Assembly: GCF_019226825.1 (NCBI RefSeq)
Contig: NZ_CP076642.1
Span: 1,116,001-1,180,000, forward strand
DNA from: Vibrio ostreae
Lineage (GTDB): Bacteria; Pseudomonadota; Gammaproteobacteria; Enterobacterales; Vibrionaceae
Direction: 5' to 3'
Length of the DNA stretch: 64,000 nt
Made by a program: the position numbers and the translations under genes. Shown here piece after piece: positions 1 through 7,828 of this stretch (positions are counted from its first letter, which is position 1; every line of letters starts with the position of its first letter). The notes under the pieces were generated by a model, which searched no databases, was not told the origin of the DNA, and saw nothing but the letters and a program-made list of their open reading frames with translations.

Positions 1-231
1 ATCGAAGCGATTGAAGCGCCGAAAAGTAAGATGATTGAATTGGTTAGCGAGGCGGTACAACAAGGCGGTGTCACGCCGGATGCCATCTTTATGACCGGTG
101 GTTCTGCGCGGTCACCGATTCTGCGTGCCGGGGTTGAGCAAGTATTACCGACTGTGCCTGTGGTAAGTGGGAACTACTTTGGTTCGGTCACCGCAGGTTT
201 AGCGCGCTGGGCGCAGGTATGTTTTGCCTGA
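1..231 (+). CDS. Hsp70-family chaperone, YegD-like (3' end only)
   Basis: The reading frame is open from the first base, so only the last 76 residues are in the window. They carry the end of the actin-like ATPase domain: a segment reading FMTGGSARSPILR, typical of the phosphate/adenosine loop of Hsp70/DnaK-type ATPases. A short tail ending SVTAGLARWAQ follows. The tail stops soon after the ATPase core, which fits YegD-type proteins that lack the substrate-binding lid, rather than full DnaK. A strong terminator follows 25 bases after the stop. The family is assigned from this short piece only. Confidence 0.7.
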   Translation: MEAIEAPKSKMIELVSEAVQQGGVTPDAIFMTGGSARSPILRAGVEQVLPTVPVVSGNYFGSVTAGLARWAQVCFA

Positions 232-255
232 CTGTTACGATACCGTGTCGATATT

Positions 256-279
256 AAGCCTTCTTCGGAAGGCTTTTTT
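256..279 (+). terminator. Rho-independent terminator after the YegD-like gene
   Basis: An 8-bp perfect stem (AAGCCTTC / GAAGGCTT) with a TTCG tetraloop is followed by a run of T. Confidence 0.9.
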
Positions 280-408
280 GTATGCGGTGACATTCATATC
301 TTATTGATATGCAGTCAGTTGATCTGATTGGACGCGCTATTTTTTACCCTGCTAAATACAGGGTCTTTTTCTATACTCAATACGGGGACAGGACATGCGG
401 AGGTGAGT

Positions 409-894
409 ATGACTGTACATACCCGAATGGACCATTATTTAAAAGATCACCACATTCCGTATCGCAGGATTGTGCATCGCCATAGCAACAGTTCTCTGCA
501 CAGTGCTCATGCTGCTGCTGTTCAACCGATGCATCTGGCGAAAGGCGTGGTACTGGAAGATCATGATGGCAAACACTTAATGGCCATATTACCGGCGAAT
601 GCTAAAGTCAGTTTGTCGGTGCTGAACGACGAGTTCCAAGCCAAGTACCATTTGGTGAAGGAACGCGATATCTATCAGATGTTTGACGACTGCGATCGCG
701 GCGCAGTGCCACCGCTGGGGAGTGCATACCACATGAATATGGTGTGTGATTCCTCGCTGATGGAACTGGATCATGTTTATCTGGAGTCCGGAGACCATGA
801 GACCTTGATTCGCCTCGACAAAGACGCTTTCAACCAACTGATGGAGTTCAGCCACAGCCGAAAACTGCGTTTTGGTACCGAGCTTTTCCACTAA
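409..894 (+). CDS. YbaK/EbsC-type aminoacyl-tRNA deacylase
   Basis: 161-residue protein of the YbaK/ProX-like editing-domain family, which hydrolyses mischarged aminoacyl-tRNAs in the cytoplasm. Family features visible are the N-terminal segment with HSAHAAAVQP, the KGVVLEDHDGKHLMAILPAN stretch containing the conserved Lys, and PPLGSAYHMNMV, which matches the PxG loop of YbaK proteins. The start is placed at the ATG at 409 because GGAGG lies 6 bases upstream. A start at 328 would add 27 low-complexity residues without a ribosome site. It stands alone, with a terminator on each side. The exact tRNA substrate cannot be read from the sequence. Confidence 0.82.
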   Translation: MTVHTRMDHYLKDHHIPYRRIVHRHSNSSLHSAHAAAVQPMHLAKGVVLEDHDGKHLMAILPANAKVSLSVLNDEFQAKYHLVKERDIYQMFDDCDRGAVPPLGSAYHMNMVCDSSLMELDHVYLESGDHETLIRLDKDAFNQLMEFSHSRKLRFGTELFH

Positions 895-910
895 CGGCTA
901 GTTAAAATCA

Positions 911-936
911 AACCGGGTCCTGGACCCGGTTTTTCT
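911..936 (+). terminator. Rho-independent terminator
   Basis: A 9-bp stem (AACCGGGTC / GACCCGGTT) with a 3-base loop is followed by T-rich sequence, 17 bases after the deacylase stop. Confidence 0.9.
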
Positions 937-1391
937 TTATCGCTCAGTCTGAGCCGCTGTAGCTGCACGCAGTGAACGGTGCGTGTCCTTATTAGGTTCG
1001 CAACGGAGGTGTAGGAGAGGAATAAAGTTTCATACTGAACAATCAAGAAGCCCTGCTGGTACCGTTTTAGATTAAACATGACTAAACAATAAAGATTCAT
1101 ACTAATTGCTACTACTACGCCCGAATCGAGCTACAGCCGAGTAGTAAAGTATCATACTCGTTGTAGCTTACTTCTGGACATTTCCGTTTTAGAAATATTG
1201 CTAACTTAACAAAGCATGAATTAATAAAAGTATGGAAAAAATCGCTTACGAGAGTGTTGAGTATGACTGGAGCAGAACAAGACGCTGGTACGGCTAAACT
1301 TGCACGCAGATTTATTTATATAGAGACATCGGGCTTATTCAATAATCGGGATCAAGCACTGGCTACGTAGCGTTTAATCCTTATTATTTGT
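937..1391. other. Gene-free stretch with a decayed integron edge
   Basis: No gene is supported here. A 35-codon frame at 1263-1370 has no ribosome site and no recognisable motif. The last ~25 bases (about 1368-1397) resemble the right-hand end of the attC sites further on (AATC..CTTA..TTTGTTTATGCC). This suggests the terminal attC of the cassette cluster has decayed and only one end is left. Confidence 0.4.
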
Positions 1392-1922
1392 TTATGCCAA
1401 AACTCGCTCAATTCTAGTTATCTTTTGAATAGTAAAACGAAGTGTCGTTAAACAATGAAATAGACCTGTAATATCCAAATTTGAAAGAGCATCATTTTCA
1501 TAAGCGTAACGCGCTTCCACAAACAACTTATCGTAAGGCTTGACAAGTTGTACCAACTCGGAGAATGAATATTCTATTGCTCCCTCAGCATGTAAAGATT
1601 CTATGTTGTCTATAACTTCATCGCCAACATTAAGGAGTAATGAGCTTAAATAATGACCTGTTGTTAAGGGTTTTTCAGTAACTCTTCCACCATACACGCC
1701 ATTTCCAAAATTTTTATAATCTTTGATAATTGAACGGACACACAGTGATTTAATATACAATTCGATAGCGAGTGCAGCATTGGTGATCATAGGAAGTAAA
1801 ACGCCGGACATTGGCGGTAACTGCCTCAAAAACTCAGCACCGTCGTAAAACTGTTCAGCCGAATCGAGTACACTGCTATTTGGTATTTCGATTCTTTCAT
1901 ATTGATACGCTTTATTGTTCAT
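1392..1922 (-). CDS. Integron cassette protein of unknown function
   Basis: 176-residue, probably all-helical soluble protein. I do not recognise a named family. The NAALAIELYIKSL helix and the later FVEARYAYEND segment resemble HEPN-type or AbiV-like helical bundles, but no RxxxxH catalytic motif is visible. GGAG lies just upstream of the ATG. The stop codon overlaps a GTTTATG sequence resembling an attC core. It is the last cassette of the minus-strand cluster. Its attC junction on the upstream side (1939-2046) has lost the normal core, so it may no longer be a mobile cassette. Confidence 0.6.
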   Translation of the reverse strand: MNNKAYQYERIEIPNSSVLDSAEQFYDGAEFLRQLPPMSGVLLPMITNAALAIELYIKSLCVRSIIKDYKNFGNGVYGGRVTEKPLTTGHYLSSLLLNVGDEVIDNIESLHAEGAIEYSFSELVQLVKPYDKLFVEARYAYENDALSNLDITGLFHCLTTLRFTIQKITRIERVLA

Positions 1923-1938
1923 AGACTCCTACCATATA

Positions 1939-2046
1939 TGTGAGGAACGCAATACAGAAGCTCCCGCATACCACCTTAATCACTAAGTGCAACGCATAGT
2001 AAAAATGCCATGCGTTGCTAATCACTCTTAAAATAGTTTGTTATGC
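1939..2046 (-). repeat. attC site, degenerate (site A)
   Basis: One end is intact: GTTATGC core at 2040-2046 with the AATCACTCTTAAAA block. The inner inverted arms around AACGCAT/ATGCGTT are also present. The other end should read ..CCTTAATTGGGCGTTAT on the minus strand but is replaced by unrelated bases holding the ribosome site of the next cassette gene. Confidence 0.7.
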
Positions 2047-2064
2047 GCTTACTCGCTGCCATCT

Positions 2065-2418
2065 CTAAACTTCCGTTTTATAGGTGAAAGTGCACGTTGT
2101 GTTGGCAATACCGGTTACACCGTTGTATTCATGAGCCGTAATATTAACGGCGTTCCAAGCTACAGGTTCATACTTGTTAGCGACTGAGTTCAAGACATCC
2201 GCGCACTCTTGATAGTCAGCTTGAGTATCCGGAAGGAAGCGATGAACACTTCGAAAAGCTACGACGATAAGCCCCTGTTCAGTTTGTTTGGAACTATATT
2301 CTGAAGGTGCGTCATACGTTATTGGCCCTACATGATTTACTAACTTTAATGTTGGAGCAACACAGCCAGAGAGTGGCAGGATTAAACATAACGGTAACAA
2401 CGATTTTAGGTTCTTCAT
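2065..2418 (-). CDS. Cassette-encoded lipoprotein of unknown function
   Basis: 117 residues with a clear lipoprotein signal: Lys-containing N-terminus, hydrophobic core and lipobox LSGC, with the lipidated Cys at 19. The mature part is about 99 residues and has no recognised domain. It contains two further Cys (CADVL and NTTCTF), which could form a disulphide in the periplasm. It lies between attC sites A and B on the minus strand. About 100 bases of AT-rich sequence upstream may hold its own promoter, which is common for membrane or surface cassettes. Function is unknown. Confidence 0.7.
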   Translation of the reverse strand: MKNLKSLLPLCLILPLSGCVAPTLKLVNHVGPITYDAPSEYSSKQTEQGLIVVAFRSVHRFLPDTQADYQECADVLNSVANKYEPVAWNAVNITAHEYNGVTGIANTTCTFTYKTEV

Positions 2419-2518
2419 ACTCTTATCATAATAACATTTTAGTTCGACGAATTATCCAACAGTTGCATATAAAAAACACTGTCTGAAGTCATTATTCGGG
2501 CATATTTTTCCTTGGCGC

Positions 2519-2640
2519 ATAGCCCAATTAAGGGGGAACAATGCTACCACCCAACCTAAAGCATTGTACCGTAGACACTAAAATTGAAGTAGAAGCAAAA
2601 ATGCCAAGCGTTGAGAATCCCTCTTAAATTGCTTGTTATG
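2519..2640 (-). repeat. attC site with damaged core (site B)
   Basis: Vibrio-type attC of about 122 bases. The right core GTTATG is at 2635-2640. The left end reads GCATAGCCCAATTAAGG, where the intact sister sites read CATAACGCCCAATTAAGG, so two bases of the core are missing. The central part is nearly the same as in site E. Confidence 0.8.
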
Positions 2641-3082
2641 AGGCAACTTGAAGCGACAAAGAAAGGAAGTTTTCATCGCATTCAGTCACCTTATAGCCGA
2701 GAGATTTGTAAAACCTTACCGCTGACTTATTTCTAGTGAAGCTTGATAAGGTTACGTGACTACGCCCTTGATCTCGCGCTCTTTTGTGAATCATATTCAT
2801 GACGCTTTCACCCAATTTTTGATTTTGAAATTCTGGGAACACAATGAGTAAATGTACATGAAGTGCATTATCGTAAGGCTTGAAGCATAGCATTCCAACT
2901 CGCGTCTCATGCAGGTAAACCCAGTGAAACCAATGCGGCTCATAGTCACTTTGTAAACGATTTACCTGAAACTCATCACACCAACCAAAGACGGCATCAA
3001 CATGCGAATAAAGTCCCTGTTTCACAACAGAAAACAGACTTTCAAATTCATCACTTTCTATTTGTATTAGTTGAATATCCAT
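2636..3082 (-). CDS. GNAT-family N-acetyltransferase (cassette)
   Basis: 148-residue GNAT acetyltransferase, predicted to move an acetyl group from acetyl-CoA to an unknown amine. The acetyl-CoA-binding motif A region is visible (HLLIVFPEFQNQKLGESVMNMI), followed by motif B (SAVRFYKSLGYKVTE). The start at 3082 has AGG 5 bases upstream. An in-frame ATG at 3091 lies inside the attC core and would add three residues. The stop overlaps the core of attC B. Proteins of this type are common cassette cargo, and the substrate cannot be predicted. Confidence 0.8.
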   Translation of the reverse strand: MDIQLIQIESDEFESLFSVVKQGLYSHVDAVFGWCDEFQVNRLQSDYEPHWFHWVYLHETRVGMLCFKPYDNALHVHLLIVFPEFQNQKLGESVMNMIHKRARDQGRSHVTLSSFTRNKSAVRFYKSLGYKVTECDENFLSLSLQVAS

Positions 3083-3088
3083 ATGCCT

Positions 3089-3213
3089 CATAACGCCCAA
3101 TTAAGGTGTGAGGCACGCAATACCGATGTTGCCGCATACCACCTTAACCATTAAAGCCAATGCATACTAAAAATGCCACGCGTGCCGAATCACTCTTAAA
3201 TTGTTTGTTAGGT
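3089..3213 (-). repeat. attC site, intact (site C)
   Basis: About 125 bases. The outer cores are ATAACG at the left and GTTAGGT at 3207-3213. CCAATTAAGG pairs with CTCTTAAATTG, and the inner arms pair (GGCACGC / GCGTGCC). Length and layout match Vibrio superintegron repeats. Confidence 0.85.
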
Positions 3214-3220
3214 CCGTAGC

Positions 3221-3601
3221 TTAATCTTGCACCAATCTGACCCATTTTGCCCGCCATGCCTGTGCTTCCATTGGGTCTGGCCAGAACTCTTTTTGCTTAC
3301 TTATCAATCCATTTTCAACGGTATGAAAAGTTATAGCTCGTGCTTTTTGGACGCTATCTGTAATTGATACATCAGTGACAACTGTTTCACCATCGCAAAC
3401 TACAGAGTGAATTGTAAACTCCCAAATACCATTCGCTGGGTAATAGGAATTGATAGCCGTAAAGTTGTCTCGGCCAATAATGAGTTCACCAGACTGCGGC
3501 CAGAAACCCTCAAAGCCAGGGCTAAGCCACTCGCTTGCTTTAGCAAAGTCGTTTGTTTTCATCGCATCCCAAAAAGCTAGGACGACTTCCTTTGAGTTCA
3601 T
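3221..3601 (-). CDS. SnoaL/NTF2-like fold protein (cassette)
   Basis: 126 residues with the cone-shaped NTF2/SnoaL pattern: an N-terminal helical part (VVLAFWDAMKTNDFAKASEWLSP), then beta strands ending in FHTVENGLISKQKEFW, the usual SnoaL dimer strand. The ATG at 3601 is preferred because GGAGAAA lies just upstream. A TTG at 3613 would add four residues. Family members include polyketide cyclases, isomerases and binding proteins, so no reaction can be assigned. It sits between attC C and the IS-interrupted attC D. Confidence 0.75.
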   Translation of the reverse strand: MNSKEVVLAFWDAMKTNDFAKASEWLSPGFEGFWPQSGELIIGRDNFTAINSYYPANGIWEFTIHSVVCDGETVVTDVSITDSVQKARAITFHTVENGLISKQKEFWPDPMEAQAWRAKWVRLVQD

Positions 3602-3630
3602 GATTTTCTCCAAGCACCTAACGCCGCATT

Positions 3631-4964
3631 CTTACGAATCCCCTCATAATTTCTATATAAAACAATGAGTAGACGCGCATCGCTCATTCTGATCTAATGA
3701 ATTTCGCCAAAAACACACCTGATTAAATGGATTTAATAGGGAGCCCTAACGATGCGCGACATTCAAATTCTACAGCAAACTCTCGAGAATCAATGCCCCG
3801 ACATTCACAAAAAACGACTGAAATCTCTGATGCTTGCAACCAAAACTGTACTCGACGGCTCTGATCTCACATTGACCAAAATTGGGCGCGCACTCGACAC
3901 CGATACCACCGTAAAGCATGCGATTAAACGCATCGACCGATTGCTCGGTAATCGCAACCTACACCGTGAAAAAGACACCATTTATAAGTGGCATGCGTCC
4001 TTTATTACCCGTGCCAACCCTTTTCCTGTGGTGCTCGTTGATTGGTCAGATGTTCGCGAGCAGCTACGTTATATGACATTGCGCGCTTCAGTTGCCGTTA
4101 AAGGTCGAGCCATCACGCTTTATGAGCAAGCGTTTGAATACAAAAACTACAACTCTCCAAAGAGCCATCAATACTTTCTCGATAAGCTTCAAACGCTCCT
4201 GCCCGAAGGCTGCACTCCCATCATTGTCTCGGATGCTGGATTTAGAAATACATGGTTTCGGCAAGTCGCCAACAAAGGTTGGTTCTGGTTGGGACGCGTA
4301 CGTGGCGAAGTCTCGATCAAATGTGGTGATGCCCCTTGGCTATGGAACAAGACCTTCTATCCTCAGGCAACTGACAAACCGCGGTTTTTAGGGGAAAGCC
4401 AATTAGCACGGCGTTCGCCGCTCACATGCTTTGCCTATTTATACAAGAGCCAACCTAAAGGCAGAAACCCCCATCGACACAGCCGAACCTGCCAAAAGCA
4501 TTCAGCAGGAAAAGTATTCCACAGAGGTGCAAAAGAGCCTTGGCTTCTAGTAACAAACATCCCCAATCAGGTATTGAATGGCGTTAAAATCACTCGCTTA
4601 TACGCCAAAAGAATGCAGATTGAAGAGTCGTTTCGAGATCTAAAAAGCCCCGCTTACGGATTGGCACTGCGCCATAATCGAACTCGCTGTACGAATCGTA
4701 TCGATATCCTACTGCTCATGGCGCTAATGGCAGAAATCATCATGTGGTGGAATGGCTTAATCGCCATGCAAGCTCAATGGCATTATGACTTCCAAGCCAA
4801 CACTATCAAACATCGCCGAGTACTATCCATCCCTAGATTGGGTAAAGAGGTACGTTGTCATCGAAGATACCAAATAAAAGGGTCGCAATATCATTGGGCT
4901 ATGATGGAATATCAACGTCTCACACACACTTGTGGCTTAGGTGAATTATGAGGGGATCCGCCAG
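3631..4964 (+). mobile_element. Complete IS4-family (IS10 group) insertion sequence, 1334 bp
   Basis: The ends are 22-bp imperfect inverted repeats, CTTACGAATCCCCTCATAAT at the left and the complement of CTGGCGGATCCCCTCATAAT at the right. They resemble the CTGATGAATCCCC ends of IS10. The element is flanked by a perfect 9-bp target duplication, CGCCGCATT, at 3622-3630 and 4965-4973. Dam sites (GATC) lie at 3691 near the transposase promoter and within the right inverted repeat at 4955, the same arrangement by which IS10 is controlled. One intact transposase gene is inside. Confidence 0.95.
3752..4951 (+). CDS. IS10-type DDE transposase
   Basis: 399 residues, close to the 402 of Tn10 transposase. 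The catalytic residues fall at matching positions: Asp97 (VVLVDWSD), Asp161 (IIVSDAGF) and Glu291 within the YREK signature (Y284, R287, E291, K298). It performs cut-and-paste transposition with hairpin intermediates in this family. The stop codon lies inside the right inverted repeat, as in IS10. No frameshift or early stop is seen, so the element may still be active. Confidence 0.95.
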   Translation: MRDIQILQQTLENQCPDIHKKRLKSLMLATKTVLDGSDLTLTKIGRALDTDTTVKHAIKRIDRLLGNRNLHREKDTIYKWHASFITRANPFPVVLVDWSDVREQLRYMTLRASVAVKGRAITLYEQAFEYKNYNSPKSHQYFLDKLQTLLPEGCTPIIVSDAGFRNTWFRQVANKGWFWLGRVRGEVSIKCGDAPWLWNKTFYPQATDKPRFLGESQLARRSPLTCFAYLYKSQPKGRNPHRHSRTCQKHSAGKVFHRGAKEPWLLVTNIPNQVLNGVKITRLYAKRMQIEESFRDLKSPAYGLALRHNRTRCTNRIDILLLMALMAEIIMWWNGLIAMQAQWHYDFQANTIKHRRVLSIPRLGKEVRCHRRYQIKGSQYHWAMMEYQRLTHTCGLGEL

Positions 4965-5061
4965 CGCCGCATTAAGGTGTGAGAGACGCTTGGCTATACT
5001 TGAGCGAAGCGAAAACGCCAAGCGTTGCGAATCACTCTTAAATACTTTGTTATACAAACTG

Positions 5062-5619
5062 TTACAGCTTATCCGCCAATTTCTTAAGGTAAGATTTGGC
5101 TAGTTCATTTTTACCTCGACTTAACCACTTTATACACTCTAGCAGTTCCCAGATTAGTCCTTGGTCACCATTTGTATATACAGGAAAGTCTTCGTGCTTT
5201 GGTGCAGGAGCATCGGTTAATCTTGACTCCACAGCACCCATTTTATCAAATAGTACTTTGAAAGGTCTGGAGATATCAAAAGGCTCGCTTAGATCTAGGC
5301 AATGAATCTCTGTGCTGGTTAAATCCGTGAAAATGTATTTTGTAAAGTAAGCATTCTCGTTATGAAAGCCTTGATTACGATAGAAAATTTCTTTACCACG
5401 CTCAAAAGCCGAGAAGCACTCTTGTGTGGATTTATGGAATTCATTTTGAGTAAGAATCAAAATGTCAGCGTCAGATACTCGGTCACCCTTACCTGCAGCC
5501 AATGAGCCTAATAACACTGCGGCAACCACGTTGTCTTCGGAAATAAACGCAGAACAAGCAGATTTAACCAGCTCATTTTGAAGGGGAAGATTTTCGAGAT
5601 TAAGTTCTTCTAAACTCAC
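5062..5619 (-). CDS. Nucleotidyltransferase-fold protein (cassette)
   Basis: 185 residues with the polymerase-beta-type nucleotidyltransferase motif: GSLAAGKGDRVSDADILIL, with Gly38-Ser39 and the metal-binding Asp50 and Asp52. This is the signature of aminoglycoside adenylyltransferases and related enzymes. Resistance activity is possible but not shown, because the C-terminal substrate domain is not one I recognise. The start is the GTG at 5619, which has GGAGG 6 bases upstream. A longer frame to 5646 would run through the attC core. It lies between attC D and E. Confidence 0.75.
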   Translation of the reverse strand: MSLEELNLENLPLQNELVKSACSAFISEDNVVAAVLLGSLAAGKGDRVSDADILILTQNEFHKSTQECFSAFERGKEIFYRNQGFHNENAYFTKYIFTDLTSTEIHCLDLSEPFDISRPFKVLFDKMGAVESRLTDAPAPKHEDFPVYTNGDQGLIWELLECIKWLSRGKNELAKSYLKKLADKL

Positions 5620-5634
5620 AGTTACCTCCGTTTG

Positions 5635-5761
5635 TATAACGCCCAATTAAGGGGTGAACAACGCCTCCACCCAACTTAAAGCATTGTGCCATAGACACTA
5701 AACGTGAAGTAGAAACAAAAGTGCCAAGCGTTGTGAATCCCTCTTAAATTGCTTGTTATGC
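5635..5761 (-). repeat. attC site, intact (site E)
   Basis: About 127 bases with cores TATAACG at the left and GTTATGC at 5755-5761. The middle is close to that of site B (AAGTTGGGTGG, AGTGTCTA, CTTGGCA), so B and E form one subtype and A and C another. Confidence 0.88.
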
Positions 5762-6394
5762 GTATATTCGCTCATACTCGGAGAACAACCACTCGCAAAA
5801 ATTAACAATTTCTTGGGATATGGTAATAATTTGATATTTTCCGGCATAAACCCTAGGTTGACCGAACCAGTTAGCCCTTAACGCAGGATCTTCAGGGTCA
5901 ACAAATAGAGGCGAGGGAAACCGAGCTAACTCCTTTGCCATATGGCTAACCCCATTTGAAGTAATATCTTCAGCGTGCTGAGTTCTATTTCTTGCCAATA
6001 CTAGCTGCTCAATTGCTTCTACGTCTGCTGGACAATTTGTAAAATCGACTCCTTCATCTTGCATGCACTTTTTAAGAGAATTTAACCAGCCCTTCCCTTG
6101 TTTTCTATTGAATGGTGAACTTTGTTTCTCTACTCGGTTTAGCCAAGCGTTCATATATAACTGTAAAGCAGACGACAGCATTGACAATGTCGCTAGCCCA
6201 ATAGATCCAACTCCATCGCGAGCTTCGAGCCATTCATGAATAAATTGAGGGTCTCCAGATTCATCATAAACCGGCTCATATGGTGCTTCTTCTTGTTCAA
6301 TTAACCTCATAACCTCCTGAAAAGGTTTACAACCTTGTTCATGAAAGTTATTGGCAAACTTAACTCGTTTTTTTAAAAAGTTTTCAATATCCAT
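5756..6394 (-). CDS. Cassette protein with HEPN-like RxxxxH motif
   Basis: 212 residues, mainly helical. The segment EQLVLARNRTQHAED contains R135-N-R-T-Q-H140, which fits the R-x4-6-H motif of HEPN ribonucleases and of related helical proteins in phage-defence and toxin systems. The helix before it (LATLSMLSSALQLYMNAWL) is the kind that pairs with it in HEPN dimers. Whether it cuts RNA is inference. No antitoxin nucleotidyltransferase is adjacent, although cassette 5062-5619 next door does have a nucleotidyltransferase fold. It is the first cassette in the direction of transcription. Confidence 0.6.
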   Translation of the reverse strand: MDIENFLKKRVKFANNFHEQGCKPFQEVMRLIEQEEAPYEPVYDESGDPQFIHEWLEARDGVGSIGLATLSMLSSALQLYMNAWLNRVEKQSSPFNRKQGKGWLNSLKKCMQDEGVDFTNCPADVEAIEQLVLARNRTQHAEDITSNGVSHMAKELARFPSPLFVDPEDPALRANWFGQPRVYAGKYQIITISQEIVNFCEWLFSEYERIYA

Positions 6395-6857
6395 AACTGC
6401 CTCAAAATACGCATAACAGTGTCTTTTCAGCAGACATTGTCTTTATAATATTTTCAGAAAATACAGAAACCAAAGAAGCAACATACTGTTCTATAGGTCT
6501 TATTCTTCCTTCCACTCATAAATTGCAGAACATGTCTGTATAATCATAAGAATTCAACTAGGCTCATAATCAGCTATTAGTATATGTAGGTCAAGAAATG
6601 ACATGAGAAAGTGGTCAGGAATCTTGAGCTAAACAGTTTGGGGGCATTTCGATTTAAGAATGGTAGCGTATCGACTGCGATCGCTGCCATTTTAGTATGA
6701 ATCTTTAATACTTGGTATGAGACTTTATTCCTCTCTCACAGGAGGTGCGGTTGAAGTGCTCGACTGATTTGCTGCTGTTCTCAATTATGGTGCCCGTGTG
6801 TACGGTAAAATCGGGTATAATAGCGGGCTTGCACAGAGGAAGGGACAGCGACCGAAT
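6395..6857. other. Edge of the cassette cluster; no integrase
   Basis: A lone attC-type core (GTTATGC on the minus strand) lies at 6411-6417. Beyond it the sequence is AT-rich and non-coding. No integrase gene, attI or other gene is recognisable. A good -10 box (TATAAT) at 6816-6821 probably serves the LysR gene at 6858. Confidence 0.5.
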
Positions 6858-7802
6858 ATGGACATCAGTTATCGTCAGCTCAAAGCGTTTATTGCGCTGG
6901 CTGAAGAGCAGAATTTTACCTATGCCGCTGAAAAGGTGCACATTACCCAGTCGGCATTGAGCCAGATGATGAAGAAGTTGAGCCAGCAACTGGCGAGCGA
7001 ACTTTATCAGCGTAAGGGGCGTAAAATCGAGCTGACGGAAGCGGGTAACCACCTCTATCAGGAGGCGCGTTTTATTGTTAACCGTCTCGATAAACTGGTG
7101 CAGGAGAATCATGACCGTCAGCATGGCTACAACAAGTCTCTGGTGGTGTCATCACTCTATACTTTGTGTGCCTCACTGGCGCCGAAAACACTCAATGATC
7201 TCAAGCGTCGTTACCCGGACTTTACTTTTCGTCTGATCGAAGAGCGGGTCGACGATATCACGCACTCGGTACTGGAAGGACGGGCCGATATCGGCATTAA
7301 CACCAATCCCAATCACCCCGATCTCAATTTTGATCTCCTGTTTCGTGACTATCTGTGCCTGGTGTGTCGTCAGGACCATCCGCTGGCTGAGCTCGATGCC
7401 ATCAGCTGGGAGCAGGCGCATCAGTTTGCCTCGATTGGCGTCAGTCCGGGCAACAGCCTGCGTACCCTGGCGGATGAAGCGTTTTCACGCATTGGTCTGA
7501 CTTACGATCCGGAATTCAGTGCGTCGCATACGTCAACGCTGCTGGGCATGATCGCCAGCGGGCTGGGGTGTGCGATTTTGTCATCGACCATCGGCGGCTT
7601 AAATCACAGTGCGGATATTCGCTTTATTCCGATTGTTAAACCGGTTCAGTATCGTTTGGTGGGGCTGATTACGCGCAAAGAGATGCAACGCGCTCTGGTG
7701 GATGAATTCACCCTGATCCTCAAACAGCATGTCGGCGATTCCAATTTACTGGCTGCGGATCCGCAAATGGGTACATCCGAAGATGTCCCCATTTTATGCT
7801 AG
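6858..7802 (+). CDS. LysR-family transcriptional regulator
   Basis: 314 residues: N-terminal winged helix-turn-helix at about 5-65 (LKAFIALAEEQNFTYAAEKVHITQSALSQMMKKLSQQ), then a periplasmic-binding-protein-like effector domain. The ATG at 6858 begins the family's usual MD.RQL start, and an upstream in-frame extension has no family likeness. It converges on the AbgT/M20 gene pair. Adjacent LysR genes usually control such catabolic pairs, so it may regulate uptake of an amidated amino acid. The inducer is unknown. Confidence 0.85.
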   Translation: MDISYRQLKAFIALAEEQNFTYAAEKVHITQSALSQMMKKLSQQLASELYQRKGRKIELTEAGNHLYQEARFIVNRLDKLVQENHDRQHGYNKSLVVSSLYTLCASLAPKTLNDLKRRYPDFTFRLIEERVDDITHSVLEGRADIGINTNPNHPDLNFDLLFRDYLCLVCRQDHPLAELDAISWEQAHQFASIGVSPGNSLRTLADEAFSRIGLTYDPEFSASHTSTLLGMIASGLGCAILSSTIGGLNHSADIRFIPIVKPVQYRLVGLITRKEMQRALVDEFTLILKQHVGDSNLLAADPQMGTSEDVPILC

Positions 7803-7828
7803 TGACCTGAACTTGCGTCGCCGGTCGT

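Larger units (their letters stand above)
3616..5055 (-). repeat. attC site split by the IS10-like element (site D)
   Basis: The left 15 bases (3616-3630, core ACCTAAC) and the right part (4974-5055, core GTTATAC) join into one normal attC when the element and one copy of the 9-bp duplication are removed. The arms AAGCGTT / CGCTTGG of the stem are all on the right side. Confidence 0.85.

Noticed and set aside
891..1100. Open frame of 69 codons on the minus strand
   Set aside because: It crosses the terminator of the deacylase gene and lacks a ribosome site.
1263..1370. 35-codon frame beginning MTGAEQDAG
   Set aside because: Too short, no ribosome site; I could not tie it to an integrase or any known gene.
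6420..6857. Expected place of an integron integrase
   Set aside because: No frame with tyrosine-recombinase motifs is present on either strand.
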